NCBI RefSeq assembly: GCF_000759955.1
Contig: NZ_JNAL01000005.1
Coordinates: forward strand, 1-64,000
Source of the DNA: Prochlorococcus marinus str. MIT 9201
GTDB lineage: Bacteria > Cyanobacteriota > Cyanobacteriia > PCC-6307 > Cyanobiaceae
Length of the DNA stretch: 64,000 bases
Direction: 5' to 3'
Part shown: positions 23,794 to 34,354 of the stretch, one piece after another
Numbering within the stretch: the first letter of the stretch is position 1
How the letters are laid out: every line of letters starts with the position of its first letter
The notes under the pieces: model-generated
Database searches by the model: none
What the model was told of the DNA's origin: nothing
Seen by the model: only the letters and a program-made list of their open reading frames with translations
Position numbers and translations under genes: made by a program

Positions 23794-24624
23794 TTAAACA
23801 AAATTTTCTAGAAGTTTTTCAGGACCAAATTCCTTTAAATAATTAATATTTGATTTTTCAGTTACTAATAGATATCCTGCAAACCCTAATCCGTTAATAC
23901 TAAAACCATGAATATGATCATATTTTCTCTTTATAATAGCGATCCATTTATTAGTTATTAAAATATTGTAGGGACATAGTGGTTTTTTATCACTAATGGG
24001 GTCCCCAAGTCCTGATTTCTTGCATAATTCTAAATAAAATTCAAAAAGACACGATGAATTTTCTAAAAAATTAAATTTGGATACAATAATATTTTTTTTA
24101 AGCTTACTATTTGGATCTTGATATGAGTTCATCTCTAAAAACCACTTTTCTCTAGGGCATGATATCTCACCTTTAGATCTACGCAGAAGTTGAAAATGCC
24201 TGTGAGGTTGACTTGCACCCGCAATTGGAGAACTATTAAAAAACCATAATCCACTAGTATCTTTATTAACTTGTTGGATCGCTCTCCAATCCTTAATATC
24301 TAACCAACCATTTTGAGGTTTCCATTCATTTGTAATAAGTAAAATATGACCTTTTTGTACAGGGTACTTATTTAATATTAGTTGATGATTATCACCAATT
24401 TTATCAATTTCTAGTATCTTGTCCCAAGGACAAAATGGATTTTGCTTAGGACCATAAATTTTTTTTTTATTAAATTTTGAAGTATCGAGTTTCCTAATTA
24501 TGAAGTCGTCTTTTTCATATAATTCTCTTGTAATAATATCAGTTTTGAGAGGATATAATGATTTATCATCAATTGATAATTGAGTTTGTTCTAGTGCTTT
24601 TTTCCAATATATTTCTAAACTCAT
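23794..24624 (-). CDS. Ap4A phosphorylase-like protein (ATP adenylyltransferase)
   Basis: 276 residues of the HIT-superfamily Ap4A phosphorylase type. NPFCPWDKILEI, then LILNKYPVQKGHILLIT and the catalytic GASQPHRHFQLL (His-x-His) near 130-145, followed by the C-terminal domain common to cyanobacterial and fungal Apa proteins. It splits diadenosine tetraphosphate with phosphate into ATP and ADP, keeping alarmone levels low. Length is slightly short compared with yeast Apa1. Confidence 0.85.
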   Translation of the reverse strand: MSLEIYWKKALEQTQLSIDDKSLYPLKTDIITRELYEKDDFIIRKLDTSKFNKKKIYGPKQNPFCPWDKILEIDKIGDNHQLILNKYPVQKGHILLITNEWKPQNGWLDIKDWRAIQQVNKDTSGLWFFNSSPIAGASQPHRHFQLLRRSKGEISCPREKWFLEMNSYQDPNSKLKKNIIVSKFNFLENSSCLFEFYLELCKKSGLGDPISDKKPLCPYNILITNKWIAIIKRKYDHIHGFSINGLGFAGYLLVTEKSNINYLKEFGPEKLLENFV

Positions 24625-24672
24625 TTAAAAAAAATTATCATAACCATTTTAAAAAAAAAAATAAACTTGTAA

Positions 24673-25056
24673 TTACTTTTTAGTAAATTGATATTCTTTC
24701 AATTTTTCCAGAGGTACTGATTCTAAGACTACAATATTAGTTGATTCTAATATGACTTTTGGTGCAAGACCGTCTAATAATGCTTGCTTCCACCTATCAA
24801 GACAAATACACCAATGATCACCATCCTTTAGTCCTGGGAAGGAATAAATAGGCATGGGAGTTATTAAATCATTACCTTGTGATTTACTATATTTCAGGAA
24901 ATTATCATCCATTACACAACATAGTGAATGATTCCCTCCATCATTTTTGTCATAGTTGCAAAAACCATCTCTGAACCACCCTGTCATAGGTGCGCAACTA
25001 CAAATCTCAATTTTTTCTCCTAGGACATTTAACTGATCTTGATTATTTATAGTCAT
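24673..25056 (-). CDS. DUF2237 protein
   Basis: 127 residues with DUF2237 features: LNVLGEKIEICSCAPMTGWFRDGFC, then GNHSLCCVMDDNFL, SKSQGNDLITPMP, FPGLKDGDHWCICLDRW and APKVILEST. Five or more conserved cysteines and several His/Asp suggest metal or redox binding, but the function is not established. Same direction as the Ap4A phosphorylase-like gene, 48 bp upstream. Confidence 0.9.
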   Translation of the reverse strand: MTINNQDQLNVLGEKIEICSCAPMTGWFRDGFCNYDKNDGGNHSLCCVMDDNFLKYSKSQGNDLITPMPIYSFPGLKDGDHWCICLDRWKQALLDGLAPKVILESTNIVVLESVPLEKLKEYQFTKK

Positions 25057-25155
25057 AGATTTTTTTAATAATAATAAAACACCAACATTTCTTTAAAAAA
25101 GGTTGACGAGTATGGGGGGTAAGGAGGTAATAATTCTAATAAGGTTTTTTTCATT

Positions 25156-25374
25156 ATGGATTGGGACTTTACTGAAAACATAGCATTTAAAGCTCTTTAT
25201 GAAGCTTTTAAAGATAGTGATGAAACATCCGCATTAGAATTTTTATCTAGTGACGGTGCTTCATATTATCTTGAGTTAACACAGGATGCCGCGGGTGAGG
25301 GACTTGATCTGGGTGATAATGAAACGATGGAAGAACTACAGGAAGAAATTATTGAATATTTAGAAAACAACTAA
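25156..25374 (+). CDS. 72-residue acidic protein
   Basis: A strongly acidic small protein (MDWDFTENIAFKALYEAFK start, EETMEELQEE-like helical end). No TM, Cys or signal. Regular spacing of hydrophobic residues supports a folded helical protein. Divergent from the DUF2237 gene; a purine-rich GGGGGTAAGGAGG stretch lies about 35 bp upstream of the start. It converges with metH (9-bp gap). Family not recognised. Confidence 0.65.
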   Translation: MDWDFTENIAFKALYEAFKDSDETSALEFLSSDGASYYLELTQDAAGEGLDLGDNETMEELQEEIIEYLENN

Positions 25375-25383
25375 AGATTTATC

Positions 25384-28300
25384 TTAAGCGCTGAAATATT
25401 TAGCTTTTGAGTGTAGTGAAATGATAGCTGTAGTACTTTGTTCTGGATGAAGTTGTTCAGATTCATCCATGGTCAAGTTTATTCTTTGTGCATCCAACAA
25501 TGATAATTGTATGTTTGAATCAGATACTTTTGGACATGCAGGATAACCAAAAGAATATCTAGCACCTCTATATTTTTGAGCTAGTATTTCTCTATTTTTG
25601 TCTGGTTCTTCAGTCCTAAAACCACATTCAATTCGAATTAATGCATGGACATACTCAGCTAGAGCTTCTGCTAATTGCACTGTAAGTCCATGGAATATTA
25701 AATAATCGCTATATCTATCTTCTTTAAATAATTTTTGAGAATATTCACTAGCAATATCCCCCATCGTTACTGCCTGCATAGGAAATATATCTATCGGTTT
25801 ATCATTTTTTAAATCACAATAGAAATCAGCTATACATAAATTATTCCCAGATTTTTGTCTTGGAAAATTAAATTGGGAAATTTTATTTAATGATTTCTCA
25901 TCATATAAGAGGATACTATTGTCTTTTCTCCCACATCTAAAATATCCATAAACTGCTTTAGGTGAGATAAGCTTTTTTTCTATAATTATATCTATCCATT
26001 TATCTAACAATGGTTTAGCGTATGAATCTAAATAGATATTGTATTCATCTACGCTTTGATTTTTTCCTTTTTTTATTTGCCATTGTCCGCTAAAAAGAGC
26101 TTTTTTATCTAAATAAAAAATTAACTTATTTAAATCTATATCAACGTCGTTCAAGACTTTCGTTCCCAAGAAAGGGGCTTGAATTGGCTCTTCTTCATTT
26201 ATAAATTTAGATCTTATAAAATTTTCTTTTAAATTTAATTTAGAAGTCTCTATATCTATAGATATTGATTTTTTAACAGCTTGAGAGTTGGATTTTGATG
26301 AGGCTAAATTAATATTTATACCTTCATTGTTAATAAACCCCTCTGTATTTGACCAATTACCCTTTTTTTTATTATCCATATATTCATTCATAAATTTAAG
26401 ATCAGTGAACGCATCTTTTCCGTACAATATTTTCCCGTTATATATTTTGCTGCAGTCCTCATTTACAAATTTTGGGGTTAAGGCTGCGCCTCCTAATATT
26501 ACTGGTACATTAATATCTTCATTGTTAAAAGCCTCTAAATTATCTTTCATAAAAGCAGTTGATTTAACAAGTAATCCGCTCATAGCGATGCAATCTGCAT
26601 TGTGCTTTTTTTGTGCATCTATAATTGCTGAAACATCTTGCTTTATTCCAAGATTTATAACGTCATAACCATTATTTGTAAGTATTATATCAACCAAATT
26701 TTTTCCAATATCATGAACATCACCTTTTACAGTTGCAATTAAGAGTTTTCCATTTGATATATTTTCATCTACTGTTTCCATATATGGTTCTAAAATTGAA
26801 ACAGCAAATTTCATTGTTTCTGCTGATTGGAGTACAAATGGCAATTGCATTTGACCTGAACCAAATAAATCTCCTACAACTTTCATCCCATCAAGTAAAA
26901 AAGTATTAATTATTTCAAGAGGTTTATATTTTTTTAAAGCTTTATTTAATTGATCCTCTAAACCTATTTTTTCTCCATCAATTATATGATTTTTTAGAAT
27001 TTCTTCCAGAGTTAGGTTTTTATTTTCTGAGGATGCTTTTTTGAAATCTTGAATAGATAAATCTTGAAAAGCCTTTGTTAATTCTACTAATGGATCATAA
27101 ATACAAATATCATCTTCAAATTCTCTTTTGTCATATATCAAATCTAAGCAAAGCTTTTTAGTTTCTTCAGAAATTTTTGATAATGGCAAAATTTTATTTG
27201 GTGCGATGATAGCAGAATCCAATCCTGCTTTAATGCATTCATCTAAAAATATTGAATTTAGATTAATTCTTGATAATGGTGAAAGACCAAAACTAATGTT
27301 TGATATCCCCAGTATGATATGAATATCTGGGAAATTTTCACGAATTTTTGATATAGCAGTAATTGTTTCTTTAGCGTTTAATCTATCTTCTTCTATACCA
27401 GTAGATATTGGCAGAGCTAATGGATCAAAAAATAGCTCATAATCTGACAAGCCACATTCTCTAGTTCTATTTAGCGCTCGTTTTACAATGTTATATTTTT
27501 TATCTGCATTCCTGGCCATTCCATCTTCATCAATAGTTCCTACAACAAGACCTGAACCATACCCTAAGGCTAAATTTAGTACTTGATCAAATCTTTCATT
27601 GCCGTCTTCGTAATTGGTTGAATTTATAATACATTTACCACCAGCTGACTTTAATCCACTTTCCATTTTGTCAGCATCTGTAGAGTCAATCATTAATGGC
27701 AAATTTGTATTGGTAACTAGTCTTGAAGTTATTTCCTTCATATCTTTCACACCGTCTCTCCCCACATAATCAACATTCACATCAAGAACGTGTGCATTTT
27801 CTTTTTGTTGTTGCTTGGCAATTGAAACAAGTCCATCCCAATCTTCGTTATTTAATAACTCCCTTACCTTTTTAGATCCACTTGCATTTAATCTTTCTCC
27901 TACAATCAAGATAGAATTGTCTTGTTTGTACGGTACAGAATTATATATTGATGATGCAGAAGGAATATAACCACTTAAATTGTTATTACCATTTTTGTTA
28001 GACCTTTCGATATAAGTAATTTCATCAATTATTGAAGAAAGATATTTAATATGTTCAGGTGTTGTACCACAACATCCACCTATTAATTGAACATTAAAGT
28101 CATATATAAAATTCATTAACTGCATCTTTAATTCTATTGGCTTTAATCTGTAGTGAGCTACACCACCAATATTTTCAGGAAGTCCTGCATTGGGAATACA
28201 GCTTATAGCGAAAGGAGAATTTTCAGATAAATATTTAATATGTTCTTTCATCTGTTCTGGACCAGTTGCACAATTCAGTCCAAGGATATCTATATTAAAG

Positions 28301-28950
28301 GGCTCTAATATTGTTAATGCAGAGGCGATGTCAGATCCAACAAGCATAGTACCTGTTGTTTCCATTGTTATAGATACCATTATAGGTATATCTATATTTT
28401 TACTATCAAGTACTTCTTTAGACGCTGATAAGGCAGATTTAATTTGTAATACATCTTGACAAGTTTCAATTAAAAGAAGATCAACTCCTCCATCAGTAAG
28501 ACCATATATTTGTTCTTTATATGATTGCTTTAATTCATCAAAATCTATATGTCCTAATGTGGGTAATTTAGTAGTTGGGCCAATTGAGCCAGCAACAAAC
28601 CTAGGCTTATCTACTGATGCATATTTGGCAGCAGCATTTTTCGCTATTAATGCAGCATTTTTATTTATCTCATATGCCTTATCCGCAATATCATATTCAT
28701 CAAGAACTATTGATGACGCTCCAAAAGTATTAGTTTCTATAACATGACAACCTGCTTCTAAAAATGAATTATGTACCTTTTCAACTACCTTTGGTGATGA
28801 TAAAACAAGGTTTTCATTACAACCCTCTAATTCTTTGCCTCCAAAGTCGTCTGCAGTAAGATTTAAGTTCTGAAAAGATGTTCCAGTACCTCCGTCAAAA
28901 ATTATTAATGGCTTTTCATCTCTATTTAAATAGGTTTTGAAAGATTCCAT
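25384..28950 (-). CDS. metH: Cobalamin-dependent methionine synthase
   Basis: 1188 residues, the full four-module enzyme. Homocysteine domain with zinc ligands C227 (GLNCATG) and C293/C294 (GGCCGTTP). Pterin-binding domain from about 350 (GERLNASGSK). Cobalamin domain with D744-x-H746-D-x-G748 (VHDIGKNLV), where His746 coordinates cobalt. C-terminal AdoMet reactivation domain (about 940-1188, RFSFGYPACPKVSD-like). It methylates homocysteine from methyltetrahydrofolate. Needs B12, matching cobN and cobU nearby. The following ilvE gene is upstream on the same strand with a 19-bp gap. Confidence 0.97.
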   Translation of the reverse strand: MESFKTYLNRDEKPLIIFDGGTGTSFQNLNLTADDFGGKELEGCNENLVLSSPKVVEKVHNSFLEAGCHVIETNTFGASSIVLDEYDIADKAYEINKNAALIAKNAAAKYASVDKPRFVAGSIGPTTKLPTLGHIDFDELKQSYKEQIYGLTDGGVDLLLIETCQDVLQIKSALSASKEVLDSKNIDIPIMVSITMETTGTMLVGSDIASALTILEPFNIDILGLNCATGPEQMKEHIKYLSENSPFAISCIPNAGLPENIGGVAHYRLKPIELKMQLMNFIYDFNVQLIGGCCGTTPEHIKYLSSIIDEITYIERSNKNGNNNLSGYIPSASSIYNSVPYKQDNSILIVGERLNASGSKKVRELLNNEDWDGLVSIAKQQQKENAHVLDVNVDYVGRDGVKDMKEITSRLVTNTNLPLMIDSTDADKMESGLKSAGGKCIINSTNYEDGNERFDQVLNLALGYGSGLVVGTIDEDGMARNADKKYNIVKRALNRTRECGLSDYELFFDPLALPISTGIEEDRLNAKETITAISKIRENFPDIHIILGISNISFGLSPLSRINLNSIFLDECIKAGLDSAIIAPNKILPLSKISEETKKLCLDLIYDKREFEDDICIYDPLVELTKAFQDLSIQDFKKASSENKNLTLEEILKNHIIDGEKIGLEDQLNKALKKYKPLEIINTFLLDGMKVVGDLFGSGQMQLPFVLQSAETMKFAVSILEPYMETVDENISNGKLLIATVKGDVHDIGKNLVDIILTNNGYDVINLGIKQDVSAIIDAQKKHNADCIAMSGLLVKSTAFMKDNLEAFNNEDINVPVILGGAALTPKFVNEDCSKIYNGKILYGKDAFTDLKFMNEYMDNKKKGNWSNTEGFINNEGININLASSKSNSQAVKKSISIDIETSKLNLKENFIRSKFINEEEPIQAPFLGTKVLNDVDIDLNKLIFYLDKKALFSGQWQIKKGKNQSVDEYNIYLDSYAKPLLDKWIDIIIEKKLISPKAVYGYFRCGRKDNSILLYDEKSLNKISQFNFPRQKSGNNLCIADFYCDLKNDKPIDIFPMQAVTMGDIASEYSQKLFKEDRYSDYLIFHGLTVQLAEALAEYVHALIRIECGFRTEEPDKNREILAQKYRGARYSFGYPACPKVSDSNIQLSLLDAQRINLTMDESEQLHPEQSTTAIISLHSKAKYFSA

Positions 28951-28969
28951 TTTTTAGGTAAAAATTAAT

Positions 28970-29884
28970 TTATTTTAGAGAAATTCTTGTTACCCAATTA
29001 TCATAGTCTTGAGAACGACCTTCTGTTATTTCTATAAGCTTACTTTTTAATTTATTCATTATTGGTCTTTCACTATTTAATTCACTTGATTCAATTTTTT
29101 TAACAGGTGTAATTTTTGCCGCTGTACCAGTTAGAAAAACTTCATCTGCTATTAGTAATTCTGTTTTATCAACAGGCCTTTCAATTACATTTATACCAAA
29201 TGATTTTGCTAATTCAATAACACTAGCTCTAGTAATCCCCTCAAGGATATCTTGATCAACACCAGGAGTGATTAAATCTCCATTTCTTACAATAAATAAA
29301 TTCATACCACTAGCTTCGCTTACCTTACCACTTGAATTTAATAGCAAGGCTTCATCAAAACCCGATAAACTAGCTTCTGTTTTAGCTAATGAACTAGTAA
29401 TATAAGCTCCACTTATTTTTCCTCTCAATGGGAGAGATCTATCTTCTTGTCTAGTCCAACTACTCATTCTACAAGAAACTCCATCTGGGGATAGATAATC
29501 TCCTAGTTCAATACAATAAATAAAGAAATCTGTTTCAATATCGTGTAATCTTGGAGCTATACCTAAATCACTTGTATATACGAATGGTCTAATATAAATA
29601 GGTTTTTCTGGCTTATTTCTTTTTATAACTTCCTCTAAGGCTTTATAAATATATTCTTCAGAAATATCAGTTAAGAGAAATTTTGCACTTTGAGATAATC
29701 TTTTTATGTGTTTATCAGTTCTAAATAAAAGGAATTCTTCTTTATTTTTAGGGTTAGGTATTGCTCGCATTCCTCCAAATGCAGCAGTACCGTAATGTAG
29801 TGCATGAGTAGCTATTGATATTTTTGCTTCTTTAAATGGAATACATTTACCTTCGAACCAGGCGTATGGAAGAAATTCATGCAT
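28970..29884 (-). CDS. ilvE: Branched-chain amino acid aminotransferase
   Basis: 304 residues of PLP fold-type IV. ALHYGTAAFGGMRAIP near the N-terminus, the substrate loop YIRPFVYTSDLGIAP, the Lys region KISGAYITSSLAKTEA, and the phosphate-binding ILEGITRASVIELA and EVFLTGTAAKITPV. It catalyses the last step of Val, Leu and Ile synthesis with glutamate. Complements ilvA at 62161. Divergent from cobN with a 72-bp gap. Confidence 0.95.
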   Translation of the reverse strand: MHEFLPYAWFEGKCIPFKEAKISIATHALHYGTAAFGGMRAIPNPKNKEEFLLFRTDKHIKRLSQSAKFLLTDISEEYIYKALEEVIKRNKPEKPIYIRPFVYTSDLGIAPRLHDIETDFFIYCIELGDYLSPDGVSCRMSSWTRQEDRSLPLRGKISGAYITSSLAKTEASLSGFDEALLLNSSGKVSEASGMNLFIVRNGDLITPGVDQDILEGITRASVIELAKSFGINVIERPVDKTELLIADEVFLTGTAAKITPVKKIESSELNSERPIMNKLKSKLIEITEGRSQDYDNWVTRISLK

Positions 29885-29956
29885 ATTTAATTTATTTAAT
29901 TAAGGTAAACTTGTTTTATCCTACTTACTTATTCTAAACCCTATTTATATATAAAA

Positions 29957-32900
29957 ATGCACAGGATATTGAATATAGCAGGAAATGAAAAGAATAAGGA
30001 TGATTTAATAGAGCAGCCAGTTGCAGATTTTATTTTTATAACAAGTGTCAAAGCTGATTTAAATCTTTTATCAAACTTATTATTAGAAAAAGAATTTGCT
30101 TCATTAAAAAATAATATTAGAGCGTTAGAAATTTCTAATTTAAATTCCTCAGCTCAAATAGATAATTATATATTAAAAACAATTAATCATGCAAAAGTTG
30201 TCGTACTACGACTATTTGGAGATAAAGGTACATGGAACTATGGAATTGAACAACTATTAAATTGGCAAGCCATTGATAAAAATAGGAAGTTAGTAATCCT
30301 ATCAGGTACCCTTGATCAGGAAGTTTCCTTATGTGAAATTAGTAGTATTGATAATGATGTCGCATTAAATATTTCTAAATTACTAAGATCTGGAGGACTG
30401 GATAATTATAGAAAATTTCTTAATTGTTTAAATTACCTAAAAGAAGATGAAACATTAATTCCTAATGAGTTTTTGAAGATCTCTTTTTATGCAGATCCTT
30501 ATTTGTATGATTGGAAAATTGAAAAAGGAGAAAAAATAGGAATAATATCCTATAAATCGCTTTTTTTGGCTAATGAAATTGAAGTAAACGATAAGCTTAA
30601 CTTGCAGTTAAGAAAAAGTGGTCTATCGCCTAAAACATTTTTTATCTCAACACTAAAAGATCATATTATTCAAAAGAAATTGATAGACATTTTTAAAAAA
30701 GAAGATATTAAACTAATAATTACCACAACTTCATTTTCTTCATCTCAAATCAAAAATAACGATTTAATTGAAAATTCTACAAATATTTTTACTTCTCTTA
30801 AAATTCCAATTTTACAGCTTCTTTCTTCTAATAGATCGAGAAAAAATTGGTTAAATTCATCTATTGGAATGAATTCATCTGATTTATTAATGCAAATAAT
30901 TATTCCTGAATTTGATGGAAGAATTACTACCTGTCCTTCAGCATTTAAAGAAATAATTTCTGAAAAAAATACACTCTACAGTGAAATAACTAGTTATAAA
31001 GTTGATCAAGTAGGTATCAAGTGGATTTCTAAATTTGTAACAAATTATGTGAAACTTCAAAAACTTAATAATTTTGATAAAAAAATTTGTTTGGTAATAA
31101 GTAATTATCCAGTAAAGAATGGAAGAATCGGTAATGGTGTTGGTCTTAATACACCATCTTCGATAATAAATATTCTTAACTGGTTAAAAGAAGAAGGTTA
31201 TGATCTTGGATCTTGTAATTACCCTCAAAATTCTTCGGAATTAATGTCAATACTTATAAAAACTAGAACTAATGATATTGAATCTCAAAATAATAAACCA
31301 TTAGATTACTTACCCCTTAGTGAATATTTACAATATTGGAATTTACTAGAACTTGAACCAAAAAATATTATTGTAAATCGTTGGGGCAAACCATCTGAAG
31401 CGATCGATCTTGATAATAAAGGCTTCTCGATAAATGGACTTAGATTTGGGAAAATAACATTATTGATTCAACCTCAACGAGGTTATGACGCTTACAGTGA
31501 TAGAGATATTCATTCGCCTGATCTTCCACCTCCCCATAGATATTTAGCACAATATTTTTGGATTGAAAAAGTATTTAATGCAAATGCTATATGCCATATT
31601 GGTAAACATGGGACTGTTGAATGGTTACCTGGCAAATCTATAGGTCTCAGCAATAAATGTTTCCCAAATATTATTTGTCCAGCTATACCTAACATATATC
31701 CCTTTATCGTAAATGATCCTGGCGAAGGATCCCAAGCTAAGAGAAGAACTGCTGCAACTATTATTGATCATTTAACCCCTCCTTTAGATAGGTCAGAATT
31801 ATATGGAAAATATTCAATATTAGAAAATTATCTAGACGAATATTTTGAAGCAAAATTATTAAATTCTAATCGTATTGAAATAATAGAAAAATCCATTTTT
31901 GAATTAATTAAAAAAGATTTTAGTGAAATTATTTTAAACAATAAAAATAATCAAATAGAAGAAATTGATTCCTTTCTTTGCCAAATTAAAGAATCTCAAA
32001 TTAGAACAGGTTTGCATGTTTTTGGGGATAGGCAGAATGACATTAATGAAATAAATTTATTCTTGTGTATTTCTAGAGTACCAAATGCCAACCGAATTGG
32101 TCTTGTTCAATATATAGCAAAAAATTTAAAACTAGATTTGAATCCTTGGACAAATAAATATGATCAAATGTTATCTGAAAAGGATAAAAAAATATTATTG
32201 AGATTTTCAAACAAAAAAATTTTAAACTTTAGAATGGCTATTGAGTTTTTGGAACAACAAGCAAAATATCTAATATATTTGCGTTTTTATAAAAAGAAAA
32301 CCAAAATAAAATATCTAGAAAAATATAAAAATCATAAAATAATAGACTATTTCTTTAATGATAAAAAACATAATAATTATTTTTTATTATTAAAAAATGA
32401 GATCTTAATTCCAATCATTAGTTCTTCATATAATGAAAAATTATCATTTATTAATTCATTAAATGGCAAATATGTAAAAAGTGGTCCATCTGGAGCCCCT
32501 ACGAGAGGCAAGACTGAAGCTTTACCGACTGGTAAAAATTTCTTTTCAGTTGATGCGAGAGGACTGCCAACTGAATCAGCATGGAGTGTTGGCTGTAAAT
32601 CTGCTTCTCAAATTATTGATTTATACAAACAAGAAAATGGAGAAGATTTAAAAAATATAGCAATATCTGTATGGGCAACATCCACAATGAGAAATGGAGG
32701 AGAAGATATTTGTCAAATACTATATTTATTAGGAGTACAACCTGTCTGGGATGGACCTTCAAGAAGAGTAATCGATTTAGAAATCATCCCTTTATCTGTT
32801 CTAGATAGGCCAAGAGTTGATGTTACATTAAGGATCTCTGGAATGTTTAGAGATGCATTTCCTCAGTTAGTTAAATTAACTTCTAAAGCAATAAATCTTA

Positions 32901-33694
32901 TTTCTAATCTTAATGAGAATGATAAATTTAACCCTCTTGCTCTAGCTTTAAAGGCTGGTGATCCTATTAATCGTATATTTGGTTCAGCTCCAGGTTCATA
33001 TGGAGCTGGTCTACAAGAACTAATTTCAAATTCTAATTGGGAAAATATTGATGATTTTGGAGAATCTTTTCTTAATTGGAGTAAGTGGATTTATAGTGAT
33101 AATCTTGAACCTGTAGAGGATAAAAAATCATTAGAAAATGCTCTTAAAAATGTGCAGTTAGTTGTTCATAACCAAGATAATAAGGAACATGATATTTTAG
33201 ATTCTGATGACTATTATCAGTTCCAGGGCGGTTTATATTCAGCGATAAAGAAAATAAGTGGTAAATCACCTGAAATGTATCATGGTGATTTATCTAAATT
33301 TGGATTATCTAAAATTTCAAAATTACAAGATGAAATTAATAAAGTTGTTATATCAAGAATTCTTAACCCTAAATGGATAAATGGAATGAAAGATAATGGT
33401 TATAAAGGAGCGTTTGAATTTTCAGCAACCCTAGATTACTTATATGCTTTTGATGGAACTACTGAATTAGTATCAAATTGGTGTTATGAGGAGGTTTATA
33501 AAACATGGTTATGTGATCAGGATCTTAAGAATTTCTTTCTAGAAAATAATCCATGGGCTTTAAGAGATATTGCACAAAGATTTATTGAAATTATCAATAG
33601 AAAAATGTGGAATAATTGTTCTTCTGACGTTATTGAAAATTTAAAGGACATAATAATTAATACTGATTCAATAATTGAAAAGAATGAATTCTGA
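29957..33694 (+). CDS. cobN: Aerobic cobaltochelatase large subunit CobN
   Basis: 1245 residues, the usual length for CobN/BchH-type chelatase subunits. Signature blocks are visible: HIGKHGTVEWLPGKSIGLS near 555, YPFIVNDPGEGSQAKRR, SGPSGAPTRGKTEALPTGKNFF near 840 and DVTLRISGMFRDAFPQL. It inserts Co2+ into the corrin ring together with ChlI/ChlD-type ATPase subunits. It could in principle be mistaken for ChlH, but these blocks and the length favour CobN. Ends 1 bp before the convergent PHP gene. Confidence 0.95.
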   Translation: MHRILNIAGNEKNKDDLIEQPVADFIFITSVKADLNLLSNLLLEKEFASLKNNIRALEISNLNSSAQIDNYILKTINHAKVVVLRLFGDKGTWNYGIEQLLNWQAIDKNRKLVILSGTLDQEVSLCEISSIDNDVALNISKLLRSGGLDNYRKFLNCLNYLKEDETLIPNEFLKISFYADPYLYDWKIEKGEKIGIISYKSLFLANEIEVNDKLNLQLRKSGLSPKTFFISTLKDHIIQKKLIDIFKKEDIKLIITTTSFSSSQIKNNDLIENSTNIFTSLKIPILQLLSSNRSRKNWLNSSIGMNSSDLLMQIIIPEFDGRITTCPSAFKEIISEKNTLYSEITSYKVDQVGIKWISKFVTNYVKLQKLNNFDKKICLVISNYPVKNGRIGNGVGLNTPSSIINILNWLKEEGYDLGSCNYPQNSSELMSILIKTRTNDIESQNNKPLDYLPLSEYLQYWNLLELEPKNIIVNRWGKPSEAIDLDNKGFSINGLRFGKITLLIQPQRGYDAYSDRDIHSPDLPPPHRYLAQYFWIEKVFNANAICHIGKHGTVEWLPGKSIGLSNKCFPNIICPAIPNIYPFIVNDPGEGSQAKRRTAATIIDHLTPPLDRSELYGKYSILENYLDEYFEAKLLNSNRIEIIEKSIFELIKKDFSEIILNNKNNQIEEIDSFLCQIKESQIRTGLHVFGDRQNDINEINLFLCISRVPNANRIGLVQYIAKNLKLDLNPWTNKYDQMLSEKDKKILLRFSNKKILNFRMAIEFLEQQAKYLIYLRFYKKKTKIKYLEKYKNHKIIDYFFNDKKHNNYFLLLKNEILIPIISSSYNEKLSFINSLNGKYVKSGPSGAPTRGKTEALPTGKNFFSVDARGLPTESAWSVGCKSASQIIDLYKQENGEDLKNIAISVWATSTMRNGGEDICQILYLLGVQPVWDGPSRRVIDLEIIPLSVLDRPRVDVTLRISGMFRDAFPQLVKLTSKAINLISNLNENDKFNPLALALKAGDPINRIFGSAPGSYGAGLQELISNSNWENIDDFGESFLNWSKWIYSDNLEPVEDKKSLENALKNVQLVVHNQDNKEHDILDSDDYYQFQGGLYSAIKKISGKSPEMYHGDLSKFGLSKISKLQDEINKVVISRILNPKWINGMKDNGYKGAFEFSATLDYLYAFDGTTELVSNWCYEEVYKTWLCDQDLKNFFLENNPWALRDIAQRFIEIINRKMWNNCSSDVIENLKDIIINTDSIIEKNEF

Positions 33695-33695
33695 A

Positions 33696-34343
33696 TTATC
33701 TGCCTAATAGTGAAAATCCATGACTATCTGTACCACATGATTTCAGCATTGAATATCTTTCAGTTAATTTATCGATTTTCTCACAAACAAAATTACTAGC
33801 TTGCCATATTTGATTAAGGTTATAGTCATACCAAACTTCAATCCCATTAACTTTATTTTTATAGGCTTCTGGAATTAAGATGTCAAATGGGATTCTATAT
33901 CTTGCAGGATGAGCTAGAAATGATAAACCACCAGCAATTTCAATTGCTTTGGTGACAGAATTTATTTGTAAGTCGTTTCCTATTGGGGATTCACCTAAAA
34001 TATAGGGAGAAAGAGACTCACTATTTATATCAATTCCCAAGCCTAAAACATGAACTAAACATCCCTTAAGTAAACAATTAATTTCAATGCCAGGAATCAA
34101 TGTGAATGAATTTATTGGATATTTTTTTAATAAATCGTTATCAGATATATATTTATGAGCCAATATTGAATGATGATCTGTTATTGATAAGAATTTAAGT
34201 TTATTACGAAATGCTTGATCTAATAAATCTTCAGGACTCATACTTCCATCACTAAAATTTGTATGACAGTGAAAATTTATTATATGAGGACAACTATATT
34301 TATCTATTTTTGAGGTTAAATCTATTAACTCTTCTTTATCCAT
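33696..34343 (-). CDS. PHP-domain metal-dependent phosphoesterase
   Basis: 215 residues. Metal-binding motifs of the PHP fold: INFHCHTNFSDGS near residue 25, ITDHHS near 57, the Glu in PGIEINC, SFLAHPARY and the C-terminal GTDSHGF. This is the compact TrpH/YciV-like type that hydrolyses 3',5'-nucleotide phosphates or oligonucleotides; the substrate here is unknown. Follows the HemG-like gene by 11 bp on the same strand. Confidence 0.85.
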   Translation of the reverse strand: MDKEELIDLTSKIDKYSCPHIINFHCHTNFSDGSMSPEDLLDQAFRNKLKFLSITDHHSILAHKYISDNDLLKKYPINSFTLIPGIEINCLLKGCLVHVLGLGIDINSESLSPYILGESPIGNDLQINSVTKAIEIAGGLSFLAHPARYRIPFDILIPEAYKNKVNGIEVWYDYNLNQIWQASNFVCEKIDKLTERYSMLKSCGTDSHGFSLLGR

Positions 34344-34354
34344 GAAGAAAAAGT

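Noticed and set aside
26288-26668. Plus-strand 126-codon frame in metH
   Set aside because: It is a mirror of the conserved cobalamin domain coding sequence and has no own features.
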